9,941 nt of DNA from Clostridia bacterium (GCA_017522515.1 JAFWZH010000178.1:1-9941); one strand, 5' to 3'; shown: positions 1-5,963, counted from the stretch's first letter. The notes: a model not told the origin generated them from the letters alone. Numbers and translations: made by a program.

Positions 1-87
1 ATCGTCATTGCCGTCTTTGCTCATATTGGCTTGATATTTTTTGCTAATACCTATGAGCCACTCGGTTGCAAACTTGTCCATCATCAT
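1..87 (-). CDS. Possible N-terminus of a hypothetical protein, cut by window edge
   Basis: An open minus-strand frame of 29 codons begins with three consecutive ATG codons (87-79) and runs off the left edge, reading MMMDKFATEWLIGISKK and then a hydrophilic stretch. It is closed upstream by a stop at 106-108. It has the same strand and spacing as the other accessory genes and lies just beyond the terminator of the gene at 181-945. No family is recognised. The plus strand is also open from base 1 to a TAA at 100-102 and would encode a hydrophobic C-terminus (IVIAVFAHIGLIFF), so the strand is not certain. The minus reading is preferred for its start codons and hydrophilic composition. Confidence 0.35.
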   Translation of the reverse strand, partial: MMMDKFATEWLIGISKKYQANMSKDGNDD

Positions 88-114
88 GATTATAAAATTT
101 AAGAATTACAGCAC

Positions 115-153
115 AAAGAAAAAGAAAGCCTACGCCAAAATTGGACGCAGGCT
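115..153 (-). terminator. Intrinsic terminator after the UDG-like gene
   Basis: Read on the minus strand, an imperfect hairpin (127-153, outer arms AGCCT/AGGCT, inner CG pairs, loop around AATT) is followed by a T-rich run (RC of 115-126). It ends the unit carrying the gene at 181-945. Its plus-strand core TACGCCAAAATT (131-142) is identical over 12 bp to the promoter palindrome at 5462-5473, and the whole 3' flank resembles that of the gene at 2261-3628. Confidence 0.7.
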
Positions 154-180
154 GAAAATTTAGCACATTTTTTTGTATCA

Positions 181-945
181 CTATCTAAGTTTTTTGAATT
201 TGGGATATTTTTTTATGAAATCTTCAAAGTGTTTGGTCATTTCTGTGTACATATATTCATTTGTTTGCAAACGGGAAACAAAATGGTATGCTTCAATTAC
301 AACTTTATTAGTTTTTTCGCTATAATAGATCCAATTGTTAACTTGTTTAAGGTCAGTAAATATGTTTTCCTTAACAAAATCAAATATAGGATTTCCTGTA
401 CTATCAGTATATGCACAACACATTATTATGTCAGGGTTTAGTATTTCAATTTCTTTAATTATAAAATCTTTGTCCCGTTCAATATAATCTAATAATGTAC
501 TATAACTGCAACTATTAAAGCCTGCTTGCTTTTTACAATTAACGTATGCTACAGGAGTTTCGTCAAACAACTTAAATGCTTCTGCGTCAGAAAAAGTGTA
601 ATCTGGAGCATGACCAGTTTCTATTGTTTTTAATATACCATATAACCAATATGTCAAGTTTTTATAACCGCGATATCCAGTGTTCAAAAAAACACGTCCT
701 CTTAAATCGTCATCATCTTCAGCAGTGTCACCCCTTGCATTTACATCTTTTAGTAAAAACATTACTCTTGTTGGACATTTGTCCCACATTTTGCTTTCAT
801 TGCCTGGTTTTCTCCAATATGGCAAATTATCCTTATAGCAATATTTCCCTCTATACATTAAGCCGTCGTAGTAAAAATGAGTAAATTCTCGTTCATTTTT
901 CCATTTTTCAAATAAATCATCTAATAATTTTGTGTAATCTTTCAT
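181..945 (-). CDS. Uracil-DNA-glycosylase-superfamily-like protein
   Basis: This is a 254-residue soluble protein starting at an ATG at 943-945. Four hydrophobic strand-like segments occur in the order expected for the UDG fold: VMFLLKDVN (61-69), where the family has its GxDP-type loop; PVAYVNCKKQ (131-140); NPDIIMCCAYT (170-180); and VIEAYHFVSR (216-225), where the HPS-type loop with its His normally sits (H221 here). The canonical GQDPY and HPSP sequences are absent, so ordinary uracil excision should not be assumed; divergent members of this fold include uncharacterised proteins found in accessory regions. The gene lies 120 bp after the module-repeat gene at 1066-2079, with no terminator seen between them, and is followed by its own terminator, so the two are probably co-transcribed. 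The UDG-like call rests on motif order, not on an alignment. Confidence 0.6.
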   Translation of the reverse strand: MKDYTKLLDDLFEKWKNEREFTHFYYDGLMYRGKYCYKDNLPYWRKPGNESKMWDKCPTRVMFLLKDVNARGDTAEDDDDLRGRVFLNTGYRGYKNLTYWLYGILKTIETGHAPDYTFSDAEAFKLFDETPVAYVNCKKQAGFNSCSYSTLLDYIERDKDFIIKEIEILNPDIIMCCAYTDSTGNPIFDFVKENIFTDLKQVNNWIYYSEKTNKVVIEAYHFVSRLQTNEYMYTEMTKHFEDFIKKYPKFKKLR

Positions 946-960
946 ACTATTAATATTTAA

Positions 961-1065
961 TTAAACTTTTTCTTGCAAATTTCGCGCAAAAACTTTTATC
1001 ACGTTCTGTAATTGTTGCAAATTTAAACCTCTTACATCATTATTCCAAATTGAATGTTTAACATA
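961..1065 (-). other. In-frame open extension after the stop of the three-module gene
   Basis: Directly after the TAA (1066-1068) of the module-repeat gene, the same frame stays open for 34 codons to a TAA at 961-963. It reads like protein, including NDVRGLNLQQLQNVIKVFA. The LQQLQNVI part resembles the N-terminal EELQRIIWSYAN of the larger paralogue. It may be the remains of a longer C-terminus, or chance; an open run of this length is not rare in DNA this rich in A+T. Confidence 0.25.
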
Positions 1066-2079
1066 TTATTTCGACCAATCACATCCTGACATTATTTGAA
1101 AATGCGAAGGCGCGGACTTGATAAATTCAAGTATTTCGTCAATCTGCCCCAATCTTTTTTTTATTGCTTTTACAGATATGTCGTATGGAAGTGACAATTT
1201 TAAAGAAGTATTGTTTTTGCATTTTATATATAGGCTGATAGAATTAGAAAATTCTTTTATTTTGTACTCGCACCCAAGCGCCGTCATTTTTTGCGTTATC
1301 AGTGTTGTTATGCTAAGTTTGACTATTTCGGTAGTCTTTTTATGTTTTTCACTTTCAAGTTTCCAATTTTTTAGTTCTTCAATCCAAATTGGTATCATGT
1401 TGTCGATTTGCACAAGCTGTTCTAGTTTAATTTCCTTGCAGTTATATGAACTCCAATAGAGATTTGCAGCAAGGGCTTTAATAAAAACAGTGTCGTTTTC
1501 TATTGTCATTTTAATGTTTTTAAATGAAGTGTTTGTTTCTTCTATGTTTTTCTTAAGCATAGAGCCAGTTTGTGTGTTGTCCCTACAATCTTTAAGCAGC
1601 AAATCTATTCTGCATTTCAATATTGAATCTATATTGCATTCACCCTTGAATAATGAATTGCGTTGGACTTTCTTTATTTCGTTTTCATTCTGAGATATCA
1701 AGTTTGCATATTCCCTTTCCCATTCTGGCATCTGACTGTCAATTTCTTTCATGTATTCTATTAGGTTCGGAATATCAGAAACATAGTACGAACAAGACCA
1801 TCTATTGATTTTTACATCAATAGTTTTACGCTTACCATACACTTTAATGTAGAAATCAGCATTTTTAAGTTTGATTAGGTGCACATTGATACCTGTTGAC
1901 TTTATTTCAACTTCAGGGAAATGCTTTCTTATCGTTTCTAATACTTCTTTATCTTTTACCAGTTCTTTCTTCCAGTTTTTCTTCTGAAACAGCACCATTC
2001 TAACTTTATCAGAATAGAAATCTTCCCTTAATATATCGGGTGAATATACTATTTCTCGAATCCTTTTTTTTATGTCCAT
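1066..2079 (-). CDS. Three-module repeat protein, paralogue of the larger metallopeptidase fusion
   Basis: A 337-residue protein from the ATG at 2077-2079; a longer frame from a TTG at 2121 would run through the promoter palindrome, so the ATG is preferred. It belongs to no family I recognise. It aligns by eye along its length with the N-terminal part of the gene at 3777-5429: RKHFPEVEIK against KKHFPEAIIK, IPNLIEYMKEID against IPNIIELMKEID, QIDNMIPIWIEE against HIDNMIPIWTEE, and KKRLGQIDEI against LQRLEKIDET. Three modules are visible (about residues 45-125, 155-235 and 260-325). Each has strand-like segments with a K-L-rich core, ending in a helix with an ID-E/D-x motif. There is no HExxH motif, signal peptide or membrane segment. 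It is the first gene of a probable two-gene unit with the UDG-like gene. Function is unknown; a sensing or scaffold role is a guess. Confidence 0.8.
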   Translation of the reverse strand: MDIKKRIREIVYSPDILREDFYSDKVRMVLFQKKNWKKELVKDKEVLETIRKHFPEVEIKSTGINVHLIKLKNADFYIKVYGKRKTIDVKINRWSCSYYVSDIPNLIEYMKEIDSQMPEWEREYANLISQNENEIKKVQRNSLFKGECNIDSILKCRIDLLLKDCRDNTQTGSMLKKNIEETNTSFKNIKMTIENDTVFIKALAANLYWSSYNCKEIKLEQLVQIDNMIPIWIEELKNWKLESEKHKKTTEIVKLSITTLITQKMTALGCEYKIKEFSNSISLYIKCKNNTSLKLSLPYDISVKAIKKRLGQIDEILEFIKSAPSHFQIMSGCDWSK

Positions 2080-2094
2080 ATCATTCTTTTTCCT

Positions 2095-2132
2095 GGCAAA
2101 GGAAATATCGAGTTGCGACAAAATATGTCGGA
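2095..2132 (-). promoter_or_regulatory. Palindromic promoter/operator of the B-A unit
   Basis: The interrupted palindrome TGCGACA-N5-TGTCGGA (2114-2132, inner CGACA/TGTCG perfect) lies 35 bp before the ATG at 2079. On the minus strand it contains TTTG (2122-2119), followed after exactly 18 bp by TTTGCC (2100-2095). The same arrangement precedes the units starting at 5429 and 6549. It could be a repressor or activator site combined with a promoter; the spacing is shorter than I expect for the usual Bacteroidota -33/-7 pair. Confidence 0.6.
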
Positions 2133-2146
2133 TGAATTGTTTTTTG

Positions 2147-2181
2147 GAAAAAATAAAAATCCCCGCTGGGAGGGGCGGGGG
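2147..2181 (-). terminator. Strong GC hairpin terminator
   Basis: CCCCGC (2161-2166) pairs with GCGGGG (2175-2180). On the minus strand the hairpin is followed by ATTTTTATTTTTT (RC of 2148-2160). It is the second of two terminators after the nuclease gene and separates it from the next unit. Confidence 0.85.
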
Positions 2182-2195
2182 AAAGAGATTTATTC

Positions 2196-2232
2196 AAAGA
2201 AAGAAGAAAGCCTACGTCAAATTGGCATAGGC
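2196..2232 (-). terminator. Terminator after the PD-(D/E)XK nuclease gene
   Basis: GCCTA (2210-2214) pairs with TAGGC (2228-2232), with further inner pairs. On the minus strand it is followed by a T/C-rich run (RC of 2196-2209). It is a close relative of the hairpin at 127-153. Both follow their gene by about 50 bp, and both genes have TTTTGTATCA directly beside the stop codon (171-180 and 2251-2260, plus-strand reading). Confidence 0.7.
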
Positions 2233-2260
2233 AGATAAATACATTAATGCTTTTGTATCA

Positions 2261-3628
2261 TTATTCTTTACAACAAATGTCAACAATTTCTTGATATTGT
2301 TTCAGTTTCATTACAATATCATCAATGTTAATCTTGCTTGTGCCAAATAAATAATCTGGATCTACAACAGCTATTGTCATATAACAGCCAGCACCGAATC
2401 TTTGTGGTTTTACAATCTCAGGATGTCCCATCCTTTCCGCTGTGGAAATGAGTTTATTATACCATTCCCATCTGAAATCAGAACGATTATCCACATTACA
2501 GGATAGTTTGAAGCATAATTTTTGTTCTTCAAATTGAAGGTACATTTCCCCATTTTTAATCTTAGTAAAGTGCCACCATGCGCCCAAAAAACCTCCGGCA
2601 GGATTTGACACATATTCCCAACTCTTAAAACATAGTATTCTGTCCAATTCTAAGTAAAAACCTTGCCATGCATACCATTCCCAATTTTTAACAGGCATAT
2701 TTCTGTAACTCTGTGTTTTTGCTTCAATACCTTTAATGGATTTTAAATAACTGAGAACAATTGTATCACAACCAGAATACATATCAAGACAATTGATTAA
2801 ATCTATTCTTGATATTGTTCTATATCCTGTCTGTTCTATTTTGCGTAATATAGATAATGGTTCGTTTCCAGTTTTTACATACGCATAATACAATTTATTT
2901 CTTTTCCCTTCATACTCTTTTTCAACTGCATTTTTGTACCTTTCTAGTTGATTGTCGTGTATTGATGTATTTGTTTTGTCCTCAATAACAAGGAACGTGT
3001 CATCATTAATTTCAACCCATATATCAATATTATTCCACTGACGTCCAACATTTATTGAACTTATAGCATAATCATTTTCTCCCAACAATAATTTAACAAA
3101 ATTTTGTGCGATAGCGAATAATTTTTCATCCCTGTCTTTATACTTTGGGTCTGCCCATTGAATAAGCCATGCAAATACAGCATCCTGACTTAGTTCCGAT
3201 GTTGCAAAATTAAAAATGTTTGGAATGCAATCGGATGTTTTTTTTATGGAGTCTGTCGTTAATAAACGTCTAAGTTCATTAATCCTAGGCGCATACAGTT
3301 CCATATTTTCATTCAAATAATCACTTAATCCATCTATACCTTGGGGATCTTGAACAAATTCGTTTAGATAACTTTCTTTACCGCTTATTTTTGCTACTAT
3401 TAAAGTGGCTAAATCAAGCACTCTCCAAATAGGCATTTCTTCGCTCTGTCTAGACCAGCGTTCTCCACTATATCGCCAAATTTTAGCAGAATAATCTTCT
3501 TCATTCCATGAGGCATGACCCAATGACAAAAATTTGGCATCACCTGCATATGCATCGTTTTCTTCGTAATCAACACTAATTATTGGTTTATGTGATAACC
3601 ACCATGGAGCAATCTTTTCTTTTTCCAT
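2261..3628 (-). CDS. PD-(D/E)XK nuclease-superfamily protein with extra N-terminal domain
   Basis: A 455-residue protein starting at ATG 3626-3628. The central part has the PD-(D/E)XK core: a helix with E145 (SELSQDAVFAWLIQW), D202 in NNIDIWVEI, the E216-D-K218 triad in FLVIEDKTN, and QLERY (227-231), a QxxxY motif. The layout and the C-terminal half (WQGFYLELDRI at 321-331, NPAGGFLGAWW at 342-352, KPQRFGAGCYMTIAVV at 407-422) recall the family Pfam calls PDDEXK_4. Residues 1-80 (HKPIISVDYEE, LSLGHASWN, SAKIWRYSGERWSRQSEEMP) look like a separate small domain that I recall as a stand-alone protein family, perhaps DUF6530, unverified; its fusion here is notable. DNA cleavage is likely from the intact triad. 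The gene follows the metallopeptidase fusion by 148 bp with no terminator between, so the two are probably one operon. Confidence 0.85.
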   Translation of the reverse strand: MEKEKIAPWWLSHKPIISVDYEENDAYAGDAKFLSLGHASWNEEDYSAKIWRYSGERWSRQSEEMPIWRVLDLATLIVAKISGKESYLNEFVQDPQGIDGLSDYLNENMELYAPRINELRRLLTTDSIKKTSDCIPNIFNFATSELSQDAVFAWLIQWADPKYKDRDEKLFAIAQNFVKLLLGENDYAISSINVGRQWNNIDIWVEINDDTFLVIEDKTNTSIHDNQLERYKNAVEKEYEGKRNKLYYAYVKTGNEPLSILRKIEQTGYRTISRIDLINCLDMYSGCDTIVLSYLKSIKGIEAKTQSYRNMPVKNWEWYAWQGFYLELDRILCFKSWEYVSNPAGGFLGAWWHFTKIKNGEMYLQFEEQKLCFKLSCNVDNRSDFRWEWYNKLISTAERMGHPEIVKPQRFGAGCYMTIAVVDPDYLFGTSKINIDDIVMKLKQYQEIVDICCKE

Positions 3629-3655
3629 TGTTTTTTTCTTTTCAGACTTCTAATT

Positions 3656-3745
3656 TTACATTCCAATCATCATTTTCCCATCATCTGCCGAAGTCCATTT
3701 AAACAGATTCCGAGAAAAACGACCTACAAATTTAATACATTCCAT
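3656..3745 (-). CDS. Possible small ORF between the metallopeptidase and nuclease genes
   Basis: A 29-codon frame from ATG (3743-3745) to TAA (3656-3658), reading MECIKFVGRFSRNLFKWTS and then DDGKMMIGM. The frame is open further upstream to 3808, overlapping the end of the preceding gene, with a TTG at 3803-3805. It fills most of the 148-bp gap and its composition is protein-like. It could be a short coupled gene, a remnant of an older gene, or chance. There is no known family and no clear ribosome binding site. Confidence 0.25.
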   Translation of the reverse strand: MECIKFVGRFSRNLFKWTSADDGKMMIGM

Positions 3746-3776
3746 CCATTCATCAAAATCCCTTTCTTTATATCGC

Positions 3777-5429
3777 TTACAAATGCGAACGCCATTTCTG
3801 CTCAATATCTAAATTGATTGGGGTTGGCAAGGGGACAAACATTCCGAGTACATCATAAAAGTTGCTGCTGTGATTAGCATGAACAAGATGGGAAAGTTCA
3901 TGAAAAATCAAATGTTTCTGAAATTTAAGGGACTCTTTTACTGCCCTATCGGTTATTTTTATTTTGTCCCCATAGCAAAGCCCATCATACTTCTTTAATT
4001 TGTGGCTTATGATTATTTCTGGTCTTTTTACATAAGGAAATTTTGCGGAAAAAGTTTTCCAACATTCCTCATAAACTGAGTAAAGAGTTTGCCATTCATT
4101 AAATCTATTGACAATCATCGTTTCCCAAAATAAATCTTCGGAATTGTTTATTATTGTTATGTCTTTGGGAATGCTGTTTATGGTTTTTATAGTTTCATCA
4201 ATCATACCAAGTCGTTCTCTTGCGACTCCTATAGAAATACTAGGTAACGTTATCTTTGCAATTCGTCCGTTTTTTAGTTTCACGTAAAGGGTAAAAAGAG
4301 AACTTTTACCTTTGTTTTTCTCAATAAAGTATTCACATTCAATGGTTTCCATTCTCCGTTTGATTAGTTCTACGACACTTTTATTATTGATGTTGGTTGG
4401 TTCGTGAGTTTTCCTAAAATTTGTTTGCCATATTTTGTTTTTCTTATTGTTTGTTATTATAAAAGCTTCATGAATATTGTTTATGGATTTAATAGTTTCA
4501 TCAATCTTCTCAAGTCGTTGTAGGATTGTTCCTGTTGAATTACATCGAGAAAAAGAAAGTTTTATTTTTCTTGATTTTTCGAGTCTCACATATAGCGTTA
4601 AAGTTTTTTTGTTTTCCGCTATGCAATATTCATATCCTAACGAATCCATCTTTTCCTTTACTGGGATTATATAGTTATGTTTGCTTAAATCGCGTATGTT
4701 TTCATATCTTTCCCGCTCAATTCTTATTTCTTCAGTCCAAATAGGAATCATATTGTCAATATGTTGCAACTGCTCTATTGAGATTTCTGTATAAGCAAGA
4801 CGAAATTGAGAAACACTTCCCTTATATGTAATTTGTATGACAATAGTTTGGTTGTTGGCATCTACTGTTATGTTTGAGAATGATATGTTTGCTTCGTTCA
4901 TTTTTTTACAAAGCGTGGAACCTGTATCGAAATCCCTTCTGCAATTAAGAAAAACAATACGGATTTTGTGCAATAATAATGATAGTGAACAATTCGATTG
5001 AAGGCTATGGATGGCATTTAATTCTTGTTCTAGTCTTATCGTCAACCCCGCGAAAATTTTGTCCCACTCTGGGAACATGTCATCGATTTCCTTCATCAAT
5101 TCAATTATGTTCGGAATTTGTTCGATAGGATAACTTATAAAGTAATATCTATCTATAAATAGTGTGTCGTGCTTGTGACATTCCTCTATGTGAAAATCAA
5201 CATTATTGAGTTTTATTAGAAGTTTTTTGTCGACACTACCTTTTATTATTGCTTCGGGGAAATGCTTTTTTATAGTTTCTTCCAAAAACTTCTTTTCAAT
5301 ATGCATTTCCTCAATATTGCTGTCTTGCTTTTGCGCTTCTATAATTCTGTCAATCTTCTCTTTATAAAATTCAGTCCATGTGTTTGCATACGACCATATA
5401 ATGCGTTGTAGTTCTTCTATTGTGTGCAT
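3777..5429 (-). CDS. Four-module repeat protein fused to a YgjP/DUF45-like zinc metallopeptidase
   Basis: A 550-residue protein from the ATG at 5427-5429; an upstream TTG at 5447 is less likely because it falls in the promoter box. Four modules of about 80 residues occupy roughly residues 45-125, 150-235, 254-335 and 352-436. The last two are plainly repeats of each other (TLYVRLEKSRKIKLSFS with RLEKIDETIKSI, against TLYVKLKNGRIAKITLP with RLGMIDETIKTI). The C-terminal domain, about 460-550, carries HELSHLVHANH (510-520): HExxH with a further His six residues on (H520), then NF and a KW near the end. This is the pattern of the YgjP-like/DUF45 gluzincins, with E511 as catalytic base and H510, H514 and H520 as zinc ligands. 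No signal peptide is present, so it is cytoplasmic. The gene is first in a probable operon with the nuclease and paralogous to the gene at 1066-2079. Substrate is unknown; a module-controlled protease is my inference. Confidence 0.85.
   Translation of the reverse strand: MHTIEELQRIIWSYANTWTEFYKEKIDRIIEAQKQDSNIEEMHIEKKFLEETIKKHFPEAIIKGSVDKKLLIKLNNVDFHIEECHKHDTLFIDRYYFISYPIEQIPNIIELMKEIDDMFPEWDKIFAGLTIRLEQELNAIHSLQSNCSLSLLLHKIRIVFLNCRRDFDTGSTLCKKMNEANISFSNITVDANNQTIVIQITYKGSVSQFRLAYTEISIEQLQHIDNMIPIWTEEIRIERERYENIRDLSKHNYIIPVKEKMDSLGYEYCIAENKKTLTLYVRLEKSRKIKLSFSRCNSTGTILQRLEKIDETIKSINNIHEAFIITNNKKNKIWQTNFRKTHEPTNINNKSVVELIKRRMETIECEYFIEKNKGKSSLFTLYVKLKNGRIAKITLPSISIGVARERLGMIDETIKTINSIPKDITIINNSEDLFWETMIVNRFNEWQTLYSVYEECWKTFSAKFPYVKRPEIIISHKLKKYDGLCYGDKIKITDRAVKESLKFQKHLIFHELSHLVHANHSSNFYDVLGMFVPLPTPINLDIEQKWRSHL
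4122..4670 (-). repeat. Tandem protein modules 3 and 4 within the metallopeptidase fusion
   Basis: Two consecutive coding units (4428-4670 and 4122-4376) encode the same pattern: K-x-KM or RRM with (L/I)-x-(Y/C)EY, then TLYV(R/K)L, a basic strand, RL-x-x-IDETIK(S/T)I, and a final strand before N-x-W or FWET. The similarity is clear in protein but weak in DNA, so the duplication is old. The single corresponding module closes the paralogue at 1066-2079 (SLYIKCKN, KKRLGQIDEI). Confidence 0.75.
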
Positions 5430-5444
5430 CTCTTTTTTTTCCAG

Positions 5445-5480
5445 CAAAGAAAAGCTATAGATACGCCAAAATTTGTCGTA
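5445..5480 (-). promoter_or_regulatory. Palindromic promoter/operator of the D-C unit
   Basis: The palindrome TACGCCA-N5-TGTCGTA (5462-5480, one arm mismatch) lies 33 bp before the ATG at 5429. On the minus strand its TTTG (5470-5467) is followed after 18 bp by TTTGCTGG (from 5448). The match with the element before the gene at 6037-6549 continues past the palindrome (plus-strand TAGRTTT), so a longer site than the palindrome alone is conserved. Confidence 0.65.
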
Positions 5481-5484
5481 GATT

Positions 5485-5685
5485 TTAGAAAAAAATGTTG
5501 CTTTTTTTGCTGTTTTTCAACCTTTTGAAAATAAGCATGTTGACATTTTTCGGGGCGACTTTTTCCGATTGCCATACACTTTTCGGGGCGACTTTTGCAA
5601 GAAATATGGGAAAATTTTTCGACTGTGGTTTTATGTATAACGGAACTTCTGCCTTTGCAAAAAAAACATGATTCTGGTTACACAT
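5485..5685 (-). CDS. Possible small basic protein with repeated KVAPK motif
   Basis: A 66-codon frame from ATG (5683-5685) to a stop at 5485, just upstream of the promoter palindrome of the metallopeptidase gene. It reads MCNQNHVFFAKAEVPLYIKP at the start and holds AKVAPKSVWQSEKVAPKN, in which KVAPK recurs after 11 residues, then a lysine-rich tail. Its start codon lies inside one of the 16-bp direct repeats described below, so the frame may be a by-product of a repeated non-coding element. No family is recognised. Confidence 0.3.
   Translation of the reverse strand: MCNQNHVFFAKAEVPLYIKPQSKNFPIFLAKVAPKSVWQSEKVAPKNVNMLIFKRLKNSKKSNIFF
5547..5596. repeat. Two 17-bp direct repeats, 33 bp apart
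   Basis: TTTTCGGGGCGACTTTT occurs at 5547-5563 and 5580-5596, identical over 17 bp, with unrelated sequence between. A weak third version (TTTTTCGACTGTGG) begins near 5616. The GC core stands out in AT-rich DNA. On the minus strand the repeats encode the KVAPK motif of the possible small protein. They could be protein-binding sites or an old 33-bp duplication. Confidence 0.7.
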
Positions 5686-5781
5686 TTTATGAATATTCAA
5701 AATATTTTACAACTCATTGATTATTAAAACTGTTTCACATTTTATGAACCATTTTAGTGACAAATTTACACATTTTATGAA
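5678..5781. repeat. Three 16-bp direct repeats at 55- and 33-bp intervals
   Basis: TTACACATTTTATGAA occurs at 5678-5693 and 5766-5781, with a one-base variant (TTTCACATTTTATGAA) at 5733-5748; a partial copy of the core (CATTTTA) lies at 5750-5756. The starts are 55 and 33 bp apart, both multiples of 11, which would place the sites on roughly the same face of the helix. They lie between the terminator of the gene at 6037-6549 and the promoter of the metallopeptidase gene. Binding sites for a regulator, or part of a dispersed element, are the likely readings. Confidence 0.75.
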
Positions 5782-5790
5782 GAGCGAAGC

Positions 5791-5822
5791 AAAAAAAACT
5801 CCCCACTTTTGGTAGGGAGTTT
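5791..5822 (-). terminator. Intrinsic terminator of the unit at 6037-6549
   Basis: AAACTCCC (5796-5803) pairs with GGGAGTTT (5815-5822) around a loop of about 11 nt. On the minus strand it is followed by eight T residues (RC of 5791-5798). It lies 214 bp after the stop codon at 6037, leaving a long 3' untranslated stretch that includes the REP-like repeat. Confidence 0.85.
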
Positions 5823-5931
5823 CCAATTTAAATATTATGAATAGTTTTTTCGTCGTTTTTTCTTATCTCCGTTTAGTACTGAATGCTTCTCGGTTGATAG
5901 ATGTTTTTTGTTATTTACTTTTCAACACATT

Positions 5932-5963
5932 CCGCCTTGCCCTTCGACATGCTCAGTGGGCGG
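5932..5963. repeat. REP-like hairpin repeat
   Basis: The sequence around CCCTTCGACATGCTCAGTGGG, with possible pairings GCCC/GGGC (5939-5942 with 5958-5961) or CCGCC/GGCGG (5932-5936 with 5959-5963), resembles the CTTCGACA-n-GCTCAG repeat that is scattered through many bacterial genomes. It is GC-rich against its surroundings and lies in the 3' region of the gene at 6037-6549. Confidence 0.5.

Noticed and set aside
973..1024. Two TTGCAAATTT copies 42 bp apart before the UDG-like gene
   Set aside because: Short A/T-rich match in A/T-rich DNA that also overlaps the open extension of the previous gene; not distinguishable from chance.
2080..2121. TTG start at 2121 for the three-module gene
   Set aside because: It falls inside the palindrome; the ATG at 2079 matches the arrangement of the paralogue.
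115..2232. Intergenic hairpins as integron attC sites with genes as cassettes
   Set aside because: No attC core consensus pairs (RYYYAAC/GTTRRRY) are evident and no integrase is visible; T-tracts make them ordinary terminators first.
2410..2613. Minus-strand 67-codon ORF
   Set aside because: Out-of-frame shadow within the PD-(D/E)XK nuclease gene.
5547..5781. Regularly spaced direct repeats suggesting a CRISPR array
   Set aside because: Repeats are only 16-17 bp, two or three copies of two different kinds, with uneven intervals, and no cas genes are in view.
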